Origin: Pseudomonas putida
GTDB taxonomy: Bacteria; Pseudomonadota; Gammaproteobacteria; Pseudomonadales; Pseudomonadaceae
Assembly (NCBI RefSeq): GCF_009883635.2
Contig: NZ_CP026115.2
Coordinates: 2,418,001-2,482,000, forward strand
Direction: 5' to 3'
DNA length: 64,000 nucleotides
The notes beneath the pieces are model-generated. The model was not told the DNA's origin and ran no database searches. It was given only the letters and a program-made list of their open reading frames with translations. This document shows positions 23,845 through 37,500 of this stretch, one piece after another; position 1 is the first letter of the stretch, and the number at the start of each line of letters is the position of its first letter. The translations under genes and the position numbers were made by a program.

Positions 23845-25182
23845 TCAGTTCAGGCCTGGCAGGTTCACCCGGGGTTTCAAATCGTTCTGCACAACAGTGG
23901 CCATCGGCGCGACAACGCCCTGGCTCTTGAGCAGCTGGCCAATGGTCGCCTTGATTCGATATTGAGTAAACAACTGAATATTCTTCACCTCCACCAAACG
24001 GCGCTGGGCGGTGAAGGTTTCGTTCTCGCTGTCGAGCAGGTCGAGCAAGGTCCGCTCGCCGAGGCTGAACTGCTGCTGGTAGGCGCTGCGCACACGGTTG
24101 CTGTGGTCGACGTACTGCTGGGCGATCGGTACCTGGGCGTTGGCGTTTTCCTGGGCGTTCCAGGCCAGCCCCAGTTCTTCGTTGAGCTGGCGCAGGGCGT
24201 TGTTGCGGATGTCCAGGGCCTGGCCGGCCAGGTGTGACTTGGCTTCCAGGTCGGCCTTGTTGCTGCCGCCGGCGTACAGGTTGAAGTTCATCCGCACCAT
24301 GGCTTCCCAATCGTTGTTGTGACCAACGACACCGTCGATGTTGTTGTCGGCGGTGCGGCCGAGTTCGGCATCGAAGCGCGGGTAGAAGCTGGATTTGGCG
24401 GCATCGTACTGTTTTTCCGCTGCGGCGATGTCCGCTTCGGCCGAGCGCAGCACCGGGCTGCTTTCTACCATCTGCGCGCGGGCTTCTTCCAGGCTGGCGG
24501 GCAGCAGGTCGATGAACGGCGCCGGGGCGCTCAGCTCATCCGGCATCTGCCCCACCACGCTCAGGAAGTTGGTGTTGGCGTCGGCCAGGTTGGTCTGCTC
24601 GGTGATCAGGTTGTTCTGGGCCTGGGCCAAGCGCGCTTCAGCCTGGTCGAGGTCGGCCAGACGGCCGACGCCACGGCTGGTGCGCAGCTTGATCTGGTCG
24701 AGGATGCGTTCGTGGTTCTGCAGGTTCTCCTGGGCCAGGCGCACCATCTCGCGGCGCGACAGCACATCCAGATAGACCTTCGCCACGTCCAGGCCAGTGC
24801 GCTCGGAGGTGTCCATCAGCGCATAGGCGCGGGAGTTGGCGGTGGCCTGCTGGCGGCCAACTTCGCTGGAGGTGGCGAAGCCATCGAACACCATCTGTCG
24901 CAGGCGGATGGCCGACTCGCCACGGTTCAGGGTTTCCCAGCGGTTGCCGGTACTCGGGCTGTCGCTGCCTTCACGGCCGTAGCCGGCGGTGACGTTAACC
25001 TGCGGCAAATAGCCGCCCTTGGCGGCGCGCAATTGGTAGTCCGCGGCCACGCGCGCGTTCACCCCGGCCTGGATCTCGGGGTGCACTTCAAGGGCCTGCT
25101 GCATGGCTTCTGGCAGCGTCTGGGAGTGGGCAAAAGTGGCGACAAAAGCGAGTGGCAGAGCGGTAAACAGTGGCGCACGCAT
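23845..25182 (-). CDS. TolC-family outer membrane channel of type I secretion system 1
   Basis: The protein has 445 residues. An N-terminal signal peptide (cleavage probably after AHS, residue 20) is followed by two homologous halves of long helices typical of TolC/AggA proteins: TLPEAMQQALEVHPEIQAG at the start, AEARLAQAQNNLITEQTNL in the middle and FSLGERTLLDLLDSENETF near the end. It is the outer-membrane duct for adhesin export. It is the first gene of the minus-strand operon and divergent from adhesin 1, with a 353-bp shared control region. The second secretion locus has no such gene. Confidence 0.93.
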   Translation of the reverse strand: MRAPLFTALPLAFVATFAHSQTLPEAMQQALEVHPEIQAGVNARVAADYQLRAAKGGYLPQVNVTAGYGREGSDSPSTGNRWETLNRGESAIRLRQMVFDGFATSSEVGRQQATANSRAYALMDTSERTGLDVAKVYLDVLSRREMVRLAQENLQNHERILDQIKLRTSRGVGRLADLDQAEARLAQAQNNLITEQTNLADANTNFLSVVGQMPDELSAPAPFIDLLPASLEEARAQMVESSPVLRSAEADIAAAEKQYDAAKSSFYPRFDAELGRTADNNIDGVVGHNNDWEAMVRMNFNLYAGGSNKADLEAKSHLAGQALDIRNNALRQLNEELGLAWNAQENANAQVPIAQQYVDHSNRVRSAYQQQFSLGERTLLDLLDSENETFTAQRRLVEVKNIQLFTQYRIKATIGQLLKSQGVVAPMATVVQNDLKPRVNLPGLN

Positions 25183-25378
25183 GTTTTTACGGATCCCCGA
25201 AGGCGCTGTTGTTCTGAATCACGGCAGAAGCTGTGCAGGTTTGGAAAATGACAACCTGATCTGAGCGATGAGCGAGCTTCCAACAGGGCACTTGGAGAGG
25301 CACTTCGGGAAGGGAATGCAAACGTTCAAATATCAATGTGACATTACTTCGTCGATTGTTTAGGATGACGAACATAAG

Positions 25379-25454
25379 GTCAATAGTTTGGCATAAAGTT
25401 AATTCCAATGAGTTATAGCCAATTTATTGACGTCAAAAATTTCAGACATATTAA
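25379..25454 (+). promoter_or_regulatory. Adhesin 1 promoter with FleQ-box-like site
   Basis: TTGACG (25427-25432) and TATTAA (25449-25454) are 16 nt apart, about 80 nt before the start codon. Upstream, GTCAATAGTTTGGC (25379-25392) matches 11 of 14 positions of the FleQ consensus as I know it (GTCAATAAATTGAC). The rest of the gap 25183-25535 holds a GC hairpin (GGCGCC-GCG-GGCGCC) near 25480 and the GGAGAG ribosome site before ATG 25536. FleQ control is inferred by analogy with lapA regulation. Confidence 0.45.
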
Positions 25455-25535
25455 TGACACAATTCCGCCTGATGAGGCGCCGCGGGCGCCTTTCGGAGCA
25501 GGGACGTCCCATCATCGGGTAAGCCGGAGAGTCCA

Positions 25536-28500
25536 ATGAGCAGCGTTGTTGCCATCGTCAAGAGCATTGTTGGCCAGGTCATCGCAGTATCCCCAGAAGG
25601 CATCCGGCGCGTACTCATCGAGGGTGACCGCCTGTTCGCGGGCGAGCAGGTGCTCACGGGCGCGGGCGGGGCCGTTACTCTGGAACTGGCCGATGGCCGC
25701 CTGCTCGACCTGGGTCGCGACTCCCAGTGGAGCGCCGATGCTCCGGACAGCAGCACCGACCTGGGCCAGGCCGCCGCTCAGGCCGCACCGTCCGTTGAAG
25801 AGTTGCAACAGGCGATCGCCGCCGGTGTCGACCCGACCACTCAGCTCGAAGCAACGGCAGCCGGCCCTTCGGCGGCAGGTGGTGGCGGCGCGGTCGGCGG
25901 CGGCCACAGCTTCGTGATGCTCGACGCCACGGCTGGCAGCGTGGACCCGACCATCGGCTTCCCTACGGCTCCGATAGGTTTCGCCACCGCAGCGACCACT
26001 GAGGAAACAGGAGGGGTCGATACCACCTCCAGTACGGCGGTCACGATGATCGCCACCGACCTCACCCTCAGCGCCACCCCTTCCATCACCGAAGCGGGTG
26101 GCGTCATCGTCTATACCGCCACCGTTGGCCAGGCTCCGGCGACCAATCTGACCGTGACCCTGTCGAACGGCGCGGTCATCGTCATTCCGGCCGGCCAGAC
26201 CACCGGTACAGTCAACGTGCCGGTTGCAGGGAACGACACGCCGTACATCGATGGCGGGCAGATTTCCACCACCGTGACCGGCACCACCGGTGGCGGCAAC
26301 GTGATCGTGACCCTGCCGCAGACGCCGGCAGTGACCGAAATCACCGACACCATCGACACCACCACCGCCACCCTGACCGCGTCGCCCAGCGTGACCGAGG
26401 GTGGCGTGATCACCTACACCGTGACCTTGAGCAACCCTGCGCAGACTCCGGTGACCGTGACCCTGTCCAACGGCCAGACCATCACCGTTGAGGCCGGTAA
26501 GAGCATCGGTAGCGTCGATTTCCAGACCCCGGCCAATGATGTCTACAACAACGGTTCGACCGTCAGCACCACCATCACCGGTGCCACTGGCGGCAACTTC
26601 GAGCAACTGACGCCGAACCCGGCGCCTGCCGAGACCGTCGTCAGCGACTCGGTCGACACCACTACTGCCACCCTGACCGCGTCGCCTAGCGTGACCGAGG
26701 GTGGCGTGATCACTTACACCGTGACCCTGAGCAACCCTGCGCAGACTCCGGTGACCGTGACCCTGTCCAACGGCCAAACAATTACCGTCGAAGCCGGCAA
26801 GAGCACCGGTAGCGTCGATTTCCAGACGCCGGCCAATGATGTCTACAGCAACGGTTCGATCGTCAGCACCACCATCACCGGTGCCACTGGCGGCAACTTC
26901 GAGCAGCTGACGCCGAACCCGGCGCCTGCCGAGACCGTCGTCAGCGACTCGGTCGACACCACCACTGCGACTCTCTCGGCTACCCCAGGTGTTACCGAAG
27001 GCGGCGTGATCACCTACACCGTGACCCTGAGCAACCCTGCCCAGACTCCGGTGACCGTGACCCTGTCCAATGGCCAAACAATTACCGTCGAAGCCGGCAA
27101 GAGCACCGGTAGCGTTGATTTCCAGACCCCGGCCAATGACGTCTACAACAACGGTTCGACCGTCAGCACCACCATCACCGGTGCCACTGGCGGCAACTTC
27201 GAGCAGCTGACCCCGAACCCGGCGCCTGCCGAGACCGTCGTCAGCGACTCGGTCGACACCACCACTGCTACCCTGACCGCATCGCCTAGCGTGACTGAGG
27301 GTGGCGTGATCACTTACACCGTGACCCTGAGCAACCCGGCTCAGAGCGCCGTGACTGTGACCCTGTCGAATGGCCAGACCATCACCGTCGAAGCGGGCAA
27401 GAGCGTGGGCAGCGTCGATGTACCGACGGCCGCCAACGACGTCTACAACAACGGTTCCAATGTTTCTGTTTCGATCGAGAAAGCCGAAGGCGGTAACTTC
27501 GAAGCCCTGGACGCCGACAAGACTCCGGTCGAGACCGTTATCAGCGACTCCATCGACACCACCATCATTTCGCTGTCGGCTTCGGAAAGCGTGGTCGAGG
27601 GCGGCAAGATTACCTACACCGCCACCCTGACCAATGCCGCTCAGACCGCAGTCACTGTGACCCTGTCGAACGGTAAAACCATCGTCATCGACGCTGGTAA
27701 AACCACCGGCAGCGTGGAATTCCAGACCGCTGACGATGATGTTTACAACAATGCGCATTCCGTTGAAGTAACCATCGACAAAGCCGAAGGCGGCAACTTC
27801 GAAAATCTGGAGATCAATACAGAGGCTGCGAAAACCGACATTACCGACTCGTCCGACACCACGACCGTGTCGCTGTCGGCTTCGGAGAGCGTGGTCGAAG
27901 GTGGCAAGATCACCTACACCGCCACCCTGACCAACGCCGCACAGACCGCCGTCACGGTGACGCTGTCGAACGGCAAGACCATCGTGATCGACGCCGGTAA
28001 AACTACCGGCAGCGTCGAGTTCCAGACCGCGGACGATGACGTCTACAACAACGCGCATTCCGTTGAAGTAACCATCGACAAGGCTGAAGGCGGCAACTTC
28101 GAAAACCTGGAGATCAATCCAGAGGCTGCGAAGACCGAGATCACTGACTCTTCCGACACCACGACCGTGTCGCTGTCGGCTTCGGAAAGTGTCGTTGAAG
28201 GCGGCAAGATTACTTACACCGCCACCCTGACCAATGCCGCTCAGACCGCAGTCACCGTGACGCTGTCGAATGGCAAGACCATCGTGATCGACGCCGGCAA
28301 AACTACCGGCAGCGTCGAGTTCCAGACCGCTGACGATGATGTTTACAACAACGCGCATTCCGTTGAAGTAACCATCGACAAAGCCGAAGGTGGCAACTTC
28401 GAAAACCTCGAAGTGGACAGCACTGCAGCGAAAACCGAGATCACTGACTCGTCCGACACCACGACCGTGTCGCTGTCGGCTTCGGAAAGCGTGGTTGAAG

Positions 28501-31500
28501 GCGGCAAGATTACTTACACCGCGACCCTGACCAACGCCGCACAGACCGCCGTCACGGTGACGCTGTCGAACGGCAAGACCATCGTGATCGACGCCGGTAA
28601 AACTACCGGCAGCGTCGAGTTCCAGACCGCGGACGATGACGTCTACAACAACGCGCATTCCGTTGAAGTAACCATCGACAAGGCTGAAGGCGGCAACTTC
28701 GAAAACCTGGAGATCAATCCAGAGGCTGCGAAGACCGAGATCACTGACTCTTCCGACACCACGACCGTGTCGCTGTCGGCTTCGGAAAGTGTCGTTGAAG
28801 GCGGCAAGATTACTTACACCGCCACCCTGACCAATGCCGCTCAGACCGCAGTCACCGTGACGCTGTCGAATGGCAAGACCATCGTGATCGACGCCGGCAA
28901 AACTACCGGCAGCGTCGAGTTCCAGACCGCTGACGATGATGTTTACAACAACGCGCATTCCGTTGAAGTAACCATCGACAAAGCCGAAGGTGGCAACTTC
29001 GAAAACCTCGAAGTGGACAGTACTGCTGCGAAGACCGACATCACTGACTCGTCCGATACCACCACGGTGTCGCTGTCGGCCTCGGAGAGCGTGGTTGAAG
29101 GCGGCAAGATCACCTACACCGCCACCCTGACCAACGCCGCTCAGACCGCAGTCACCGTGACCCTGTCGAATGGCAAGACCATCGTTATCGACGCTGGTAA
29201 AACTACCGGCAGCGTCGAGTTCCAGACCGCAGACGACGACGTCTACAACAACGCCCACAGCGTTGAAGTAACTATCGACAAGGCGGTAGGCGGTAACTTC
29301 GAGAACCTGGAGATCAATCCAGAGGCTGCGAAGACCGATATCACTGACTCGTCCGACACCACCATGGTGTCGCTGTCGGCCTCGGAAAGCGTGGTTGAAG
29401 GCGGCAAGATCACCTACACCGCCACCCTGACCAATGCGGCTCAGACCGCAGTCACCGTTACGCTGTCGAACGGCAAAACCATCGTTATCGACGCCGGCAA
29501 GACCACCGGCAGCGTGGAGTTCCAGACCGCTGACGATGATGTTTACAACAACGCGCATTCCGTTGAAGTAACTATCGACAAGGCGGTAGGCGGTAACTTC
29601 GAGAACCTGGAGATCAATCCAGAGGCTGCGAAGACCGACATTACCGACTCGTCCGACACCACCACCGTGTCGCTGTCGGCTTCGGAAAGCGTGGTTGAAG
29701 GTGGCAAGATCACCTACACCGCCACCCTGACCAACGCGGCTCAGACCGCCGTCACCGTCACCCTGTCGAACGGCAAGACCATCGTGATCGACGCTGGTAA
29801 GACCACCGGTAGCGTGGAATTCCAGACCGCAGACGATGATGTTTACAACAACGCACACAGCGTTGAAGTAACTATCGACAAGGCGGTAGGCGGTAACTTC
29901 GAAAACCTCGAAGTGGACAGCACTGCAGCGAAAACCGAGATCACCGACTCGTCCGATACCACCACGGTGTCGCTGTCGGCCTCGGAGAGCGTGGTTGAAG
30001 GTGGCAAGATTACCTACACCGCCACCCTGACCAATGCTGCTCAGACCGCGGTCACCGTGACGCTGTCGAACGGCAAGACCATCGTCATCGACGCCGGCAA
30101 AACCACCGGCAGCGTCGAGTTCCAGACCGCAGACGATGACGTTTACAACAACGCGCATTCCGTTGAAGTAACCATCGATAAAGCCGAAGGTGGCAACTTC
30201 GAGAATCTGGAGATCAATCCAGAGGCTGCGAAGACCGACATTACCGACTCGTCCGACACCACTACGGTGTCGCTGTCGGCCTCGGAAAGTGTCGTTGAAG
30301 GTGGCAAGATTACCTACACCGCCACCCTGACCAATGCCGCTCAGACCGCGGTCACCGTCACCCTGTCGAACGGCAAGACCATCGTCATCGACGCCGGTAA
30401 GACCACCGGTAGCGTCGAATTCCAGACTGCAGACGATGACGTCTACAACAACGCCCACAGCATTGAAGTAACTATCGACAAGGCGGTAGGTGGCAACTTC
30501 GAGAATTTGGAGATCAATCCAGCCGCAGCCAAGACCGAGATCACCGACTCGTCCGATACCACCACGGTGTCGCTGTCGGCTTCGGAAAGCGTGGTCGAAG
30601 GCGGCAAGATTACTTACACCGCCACCCTGACCAATGCCGCTCAGACCGCAGTCACCGTGACGCTGTCGAATGGCAAGACCATCGTGATCGACGCCGGCAA
30701 AACTACCGGCAGCGTCGAGTTCCAGACCGCGGACGATGACGTCTACAACAACGCCCATTCCGTTGAAGTAACCATCGACAAGGCTGAAGGCGGCAACTTC
30801 GAAAACCTGGAGATCAATCCAGAGGCTGCGAAGACCGAGATCACTGACTCTTCCGACACCACGACCGTGTCGCTGTCGGCTTCGGAAAGTGTCGTTGAAG
30901 GCGGCAAGATTACTTACACCGCCACCCTGACCAATGCCGCTCAGACCGCGGTCACCGTGACCCTGTCGAACGGCAAGACCATCGTGATCGACGTCGGCAA
31001 AACTACCGGCAGCGTCGAGTTCCAGACCGCTGACGATGATGTTTACAACAACGCGCATTCCGTTGAAGTAACCATCGACAAAGCCGAAGGTGGCAACTTC
31101 GAAAACCTCGAAGTGGACAGCACTGCAGCGAAAACCGAGATCACTGACTCGTCCGACACCACGACCGTGTCGCTGTCGGCTTCGGAAAGCGTGGTTGAAG
31201 GCGGCAAGATTACTTACACCGCGACCCTGACCAACGCCGCACAGACCGCCGTCACGGTGACGCTGTCGAACGGCAAGACCATCGTGATCGACGCCGGTAA
31301 AACTACCGGCAGCGTCGAGTTCCAGACCGCGGACGATGACGTCTACAACAACGCGCATTCCGTTGAAGTAACCATCGACAAGGCTGAAGGCGGCAACTTC
31401 GAAAACCTGGAGATCAATCCAGAGGCTGCGAAGACCGAGATCACTGACTCTTCCGACACCACGACCGTGTCGCTGTCGGCTTCGGAAAGTGTCGTTGAAG

Positions 31501-34500
31501 GCGGCAAGATTACTTACACCGCCACCCTGACCAATGCCGCTCAGACCGCAGTCACCGTGACGCTGTCGAATGGCAAGACCATCGTGATCGACGCCGGCAA
31601 AACTACCGGCAGCGTCGAGTTCCAGACCGCTGACGATGATGTTTACAACAACGCGCATTCCGTTGAAGTAACCATCGACAAAGCCGAAGGTGGCAACTTC
31701 GAAAACCTCGAAGTGGACAGTACTGCTGCGAAGACCGACATCACTGACTCGTCCGATACCACCACGGTGTCGCTGTCGGCCTCGGAGAGCGTGGTTGAAG
31801 GCGGCAAGATCACCTACACCGCCACCCTGACCAATGCGGCTCAGACCGCAGTCACCGTCACCCTGTCGAATGGCAAGACCATCGTCATCGACGCCGGTAA
31901 GACCGCCGGTAGCGTGGAATTCCAAACCGCGGACGATGACGTTTACAACAACGCCCACAGCGTTGAAGTAACCATCGACAAAGCCGAAGGCGGCAACTTC
32001 GAAAACCTCGAAGTGGACAGCACTGCAGCGAAAACCGAGATCACTGACTCGTCCGACACCACCACCGTGTCGCTGTCGGCTTCGGAGAGCGTGGTCGAAG
32101 GCGGCAAGATCACCTATACCGCCACCCTGACCAATGCCGCTCAGACTGCGGTCACCGTCACGCTGTCAAACGGCAAGACCATCGTGATCGACGCTGGTAA
32201 GACCACCGGCAGCGTGGAACTCCAGACCGCAGACGATGATGTTTACAACAGCGCGCATTCCGTTGAAGTAACCATCGACAAAGCCGAAGGTGGCAACTTC
32301 GAAAACCTCGAAGTGGACAGCACTGCAGCGAAAACCGAGATCACTGACTCGTCAGATACCACTACGATTTCACTGTCGGCTTCGGAAAGTGTGGTTGAAG
32401 GCGGCAAGATTACTTACACCGCCACGCTGACCAATGCCGCGCAGACCGCAGTCACCGTCACCCTGTCGAACGGCAAAACCATCGTGATCGACGCGGGTAA
32501 AACTACCGGCAGCGTCGAGTTCCAGACCGCAGACGATGATGTTTACAACAACGCACACAGCGTTGAAGTAACTATCGACAAGGCGGTAGGCGGTAACTTC
32601 GAGAACCTGGAGATCAATCCAGAGGCTGCGAAGACCGATATCACCGACTCTTCCGACACCACCACGGTGTCGCTGTCGGCTTCGGAGAGCGTGGTTGAAG
32701 GTGGCAAGATCACCTACACCGCCACCCTGACCAATGCTGCTCAGACCGCAGTCACCGTTACGCTGTCGAACGGCAAAACCATCGTTATCGACGCCGGCAA
32801 GACCACCGGCAGCGTGGAGTTCCAGACCGCTGACGATGATGTTTACAACAACGCGCATTCCGTTGAAGTAACTATCGACAAGGCGGTAGGCGGTAACTTC
32901 GAGAACCTGGAGATCAATCCAGAGGCTGCGAAGACCGACATTACCGACTCGTCCGACACCACCACCGTGTCGCTGTCGGCTTCGGAAAGCGTGGTTGAAG
33001 GTGGCAAGATCACCTACACCGCCACCCTGACCAACGCGGCTCAGACCGCCGTCACCGTCACCCTGTCGAACGGCAAGACCATCGTGATCGACGCTGGTAA
33101 GACCACCGGTAGCGTGGAATTCCAGACCGCAGACGATGACGTTTACAACAACGCGCACAGCGTTGAAGTAACTATCGACAAGGCGGTAGGCGGTAACTTC
33201 GAAAACCTCGAAGTGGACAGCACTGCAGCGAAAACCGAGATCACTGACTCGTCCGACACCACCATGGTGTCGCTGTCGGCCTCGGAAAGTGTCGTTGAAG
33301 GCGGCAAGATCACCTACACCGCCACCCTGACCAATGCCGCTCAGACTGCGGTCACCGTCACGCTGTCAAACGGCAAGACCATCGTCATCGACGCCGGTAA
33401 AACTACCGGCAGCGTGGAGTTCCAGACCGCTGACGATGATGTTTACAACAACGCACACAGCGTTGAAGTAACCATCGACAAGGCGGTAGGCGGCAACTTC
33501 GAAAACCTCGAAGTGGACAGCACTGCAGCGAAAACCGAGATCACTGACTCGTCCGATACCACCACGGTGTCGCTGTCGGCCTCGGAAAGTGTCGTTGAAG
33601 GCGGCAAGATCACCTACACCGCGACGCTGACCAATACGGCTCAGACCGCGGTCACCGTCACGCTGTCGAACGGCAAGACCATCGTGATCGACGCGGGTAA
33701 AACTACCGGCAGCGTGGAATTCCAGACCGCTGACGATGACGTTTACAACAACGCGCATTCCGTTGAAGTAACCATCGACAAAGCCGAAGGTGGCAACTTC
33801 GAGAACCTGGAGATCAATCCAGAGGCTGCGAAGACCGACATTACCGATTCGTCCGACACCACCACCGTGTCGCTGTCGGCCTCGGAGAGCGTGGTTGAAG
33901 GCGGCAAGATTACTTACACCGCCACCCTGACCAATGCCGCGCAGACCGCCGTCACCGTGACGCTGTCGAACGGCAAGACCATCGTGATCGACGCGGGTAA
34001 AACTACCGGCAGCGTCGAGTTCCAGACCGCAGACGATGATGTTTACAACAACGCACACAGCGTTGAAGTAACCATCGACAAGGCTGAAGGCGGTAACTTC
34101 GAGAACCTGGAGATCAATCCAGCCGCTGCGAAGACCGATATCACTGACTCGTCCGACACCACGACCGTGTCGCTGTCGGCCTCGGAAAGTGTCGTTGAAG
34201 GCGGCAAGATCACCTACACCGCGACGCTGACCAACGCCGCTCAGACAGCCGTCACGGTGACGCTGTCGAACGGCAAGACCATCGTGATCGACGCCGGTAA
34301 AACTACCGGCAGCGTCGAGTTCCAGACTGCTGACGATGACGTCTACAACAACGCGCAAAGCGTTGAAGTGACCATCGACAAGGCGGTAGGCGGTAACTTC
34401 GAGAACCTGGAGATCAATCCAGAGGCAGCGAAGACCGATATCACCGACTCGTCCGATACCACCACGGTGTCGCTGTCGGCCTCGGAAAGTGTCGTTGAAG

Positions 34501-37500
34501 GCGGCAAGATTACCTACACCGCCACCCTGACCAATGCAGCTCAGACCGCGGTCACCGTCACGCTGTCGAACGGCAAGACCATCGTCATCGACGCCGGTAA
34601 GACCACCGGTAGCGTGGAATTCCAGACTGCAGACGATGACGTCTACAACAACGCCCACAGCGTTGAAGTAACTATCGACAAGGCGGTAGGCGGTAACTTC
34701 GAGAACCTGGAGATCAATCCAGAGGCTGCGAAGACCGAGATCACTGACTCTTCCGACACCACGACCGTGTCGCTGTCGGCTTCGGAAAGTGTCGTTGAAG
34801 GCGGCAAGATTACTTACACCGCCACCCTGACCAATGCCGCTCAGACCGCGGTCACCGTGACCCTGTCGAACGGCAAGACCATCGTGATCGACGTCGGCAA
34901 AACTACCGGCAGCGTCGAGTTCCAGACCGCTGACGATGATGTTTACAACAACGCGCATTCCGTTGAAGTAACCATCGACAAAGCCGAAGGTGGCAACTTC
35001 GAAAACCTCGAAGTGGACAGTACTGCTGCGAAGACCGACATCACCGATTCTTCCGACACGACGACCATTTCGCTGTCAGCCTCGGAAAGCGTGGTTGAAG
35101 GCGGCAAGATCACCTACACCGCCACCCTGACCAATGCGGCCCAGACCGCAGTCACCGTGACCCTGTCGAATGGCAAGACCATCGTTATCGACGCTGGTAA
35201 AACTACCGGCAGCGTCGAGTTCCAGACCGCAGACGACGACGTCTACAACAACGCCCACAGCGTTGAAGTAACTATCGACAAGGCGGTAGGCGGTAACTTC
35301 GAGAACCTGGAGATCAATCCAGAGGCTGCGAAGACCGAGATCACTGACTCGTCCGACACCACTACGATTTCGCTGTCGGCCTCGGAAAGTGTGGTTGAAG
35401 GCGGCAAGATTACCTACACCGCCACCCTGACCAATGCCGCGCAGACCGCAGTCACCGTCACCCTGTCGAACGGCAAAACCATCGTGATCGACGCTGGTAA
35501 GACCACCGGCAGCGTCGAGTTCCAGACCGCAGACGATGATGTTTACAACAACGCGCATTCCGTTGAAGTAACCATCGATAAAGCCGAAGGTGGCAACTTC
35601 GAGAATCTGGAGATCAATCCAGAGGCTGCGAAGACCGACATTACCGACTCGTCCGATACCACCACGGTGTCGCTGTCGGCCTCGGAAAGTGTCGTTGAAG
35701 GTGGCAAGATCACCTACACCGCCACCCTGACCAACGCGGCTCAGACCGCCGTCACCGTCACCCTGTCGAACGGCAAGACCATCGTGATCGACGCTGGTAA
35801 GACCACCGGTAGCGTGGAATTCCAGACCGCAGACGATGACGTTTACAACAACGCGCACAGCGTTGAAGTAACTATCGACAAGGCGGTAGGCGGTAACTTC
35901 GAAAACCTCGAAGTGGACAGCACTGCAGCGAAAACCGAGATCACTGACTCGTCCGACACCACCATGGTGTCGCTGTCGGCCTCGGAAAGTGTCGTTGAAG
36001 GCGGCAAGATCACCTACACCGCCACCCTGACCAATGCCGCTCAGACTGCGGTCACCGTCACGCTGTCAAACGGCAAGACCATCGTCATCGACGCCGGTAA
36101 AACTACCGGCAGCGTGGAGTTCCAGACCGCTGACGATGATGTTTACAACAACGCACACAGCGTTGAAGTAACCATCGACAAGGCGGTAGGCGGCAACTTC
36201 GAAAACCTCGAAGTGGACAGCACTGCAGCGAAAACCGAGATCACTGACTCGTCCGATACCACCACGGTGTCGCTGTCGGCCTCGGAAAGTGTCGTTGAAG
36301 GCGGCAAGATCACCTACACCGCCACCCTGACCAATGCGGCCCAGACCGCAGTCACCGTCACCCTGTCGAATGGCAAGACCATCGTCATCGACGCCGGTAA
36401 AACTACCGGCAGCGTGGAATTCCAGACTGCAGACGATGACGTCTACAACAACGCGCACAGCGTTGAAGTAACTATCGACAAGGCGGTAGGCGGCAACTTC
36501 GAAAACCTCGAAGTGGACAGCACTGCAGCGAAAACCGAGATCACTGACTCTTCCGACACCACGACCGTGTCGCTGTCGGCTTCGGAAAGTGTCGTTGAAG
36601 GCGGCAAGATTACTTACACCGCCACCCTGACCAATGCCGCTCAGACCGCAGTCACCGTGACGCTGTCGAATGGCAAGACCATCGTGATCGACGCCGGCAA
36701 AACTACCGGCAGCGTCGAGTTCCAGACCGCTGACGATGATGTTTACAACAACGCGCATTCCGTTGAAGTAACCATCGACAAAGCCGAAGGTGGCAACTTC
36801 GAAAACCTCGAAGTGGACAGTACTGCTGCGAAGACCGACATCACCGATTCTTCCGACACGACGACCATTTCGCTGTCAGCCTCGGAAAGCGTGGTCGAAG
36901 GCGGCAAGATTACTTACACCGCCACGCTGACCAATGCCGCTCAGACCGCAGTCACCGTGACGCTGTCGAATGGCAAGACCATCGTGATCGACGCCGGCAA
37001 AACTACCGGCAGCGTCGAGTTCCAGACCGCAGACGACGACGTCTACAACAACGCCCACAGCGTTGAAGTAACTATCGACAAGGCGATAGGCGGTAACTTC
37101 GAGAACCTGGAGATCAATCCAGAGGCTGCGAAAACCGAGATCACTGACTCGTCCGACACCACGACCGTATCGCTGTCGGCTTCGGAAAGCGTGGTCGAAG
37201 GCGGCAAGATTACTTACACCGCCACGCTGACCAATGCCGCTCAGACCGCAGTCACCGTGACGCTGTCGAATGGCAAGACCATCGTGATCGACGCCGGCAA
37301 AACTACCGGCAGCGTCGAGTTCCAGACCGCTGACGATGACGTTTACAACAACGCGCATTCCGTTGAAGTAACCATCGACAAAGCCGAAGGTGGCAACTTC
37401 GAAAACCTCGAAGTGGACAGCACTGCAGCGAAAACCGAGATCACTGACTCGTCCGACACCACGACCGTGTCGCTGTCGGCTTCGGAAAGCGTGGTTGAAG

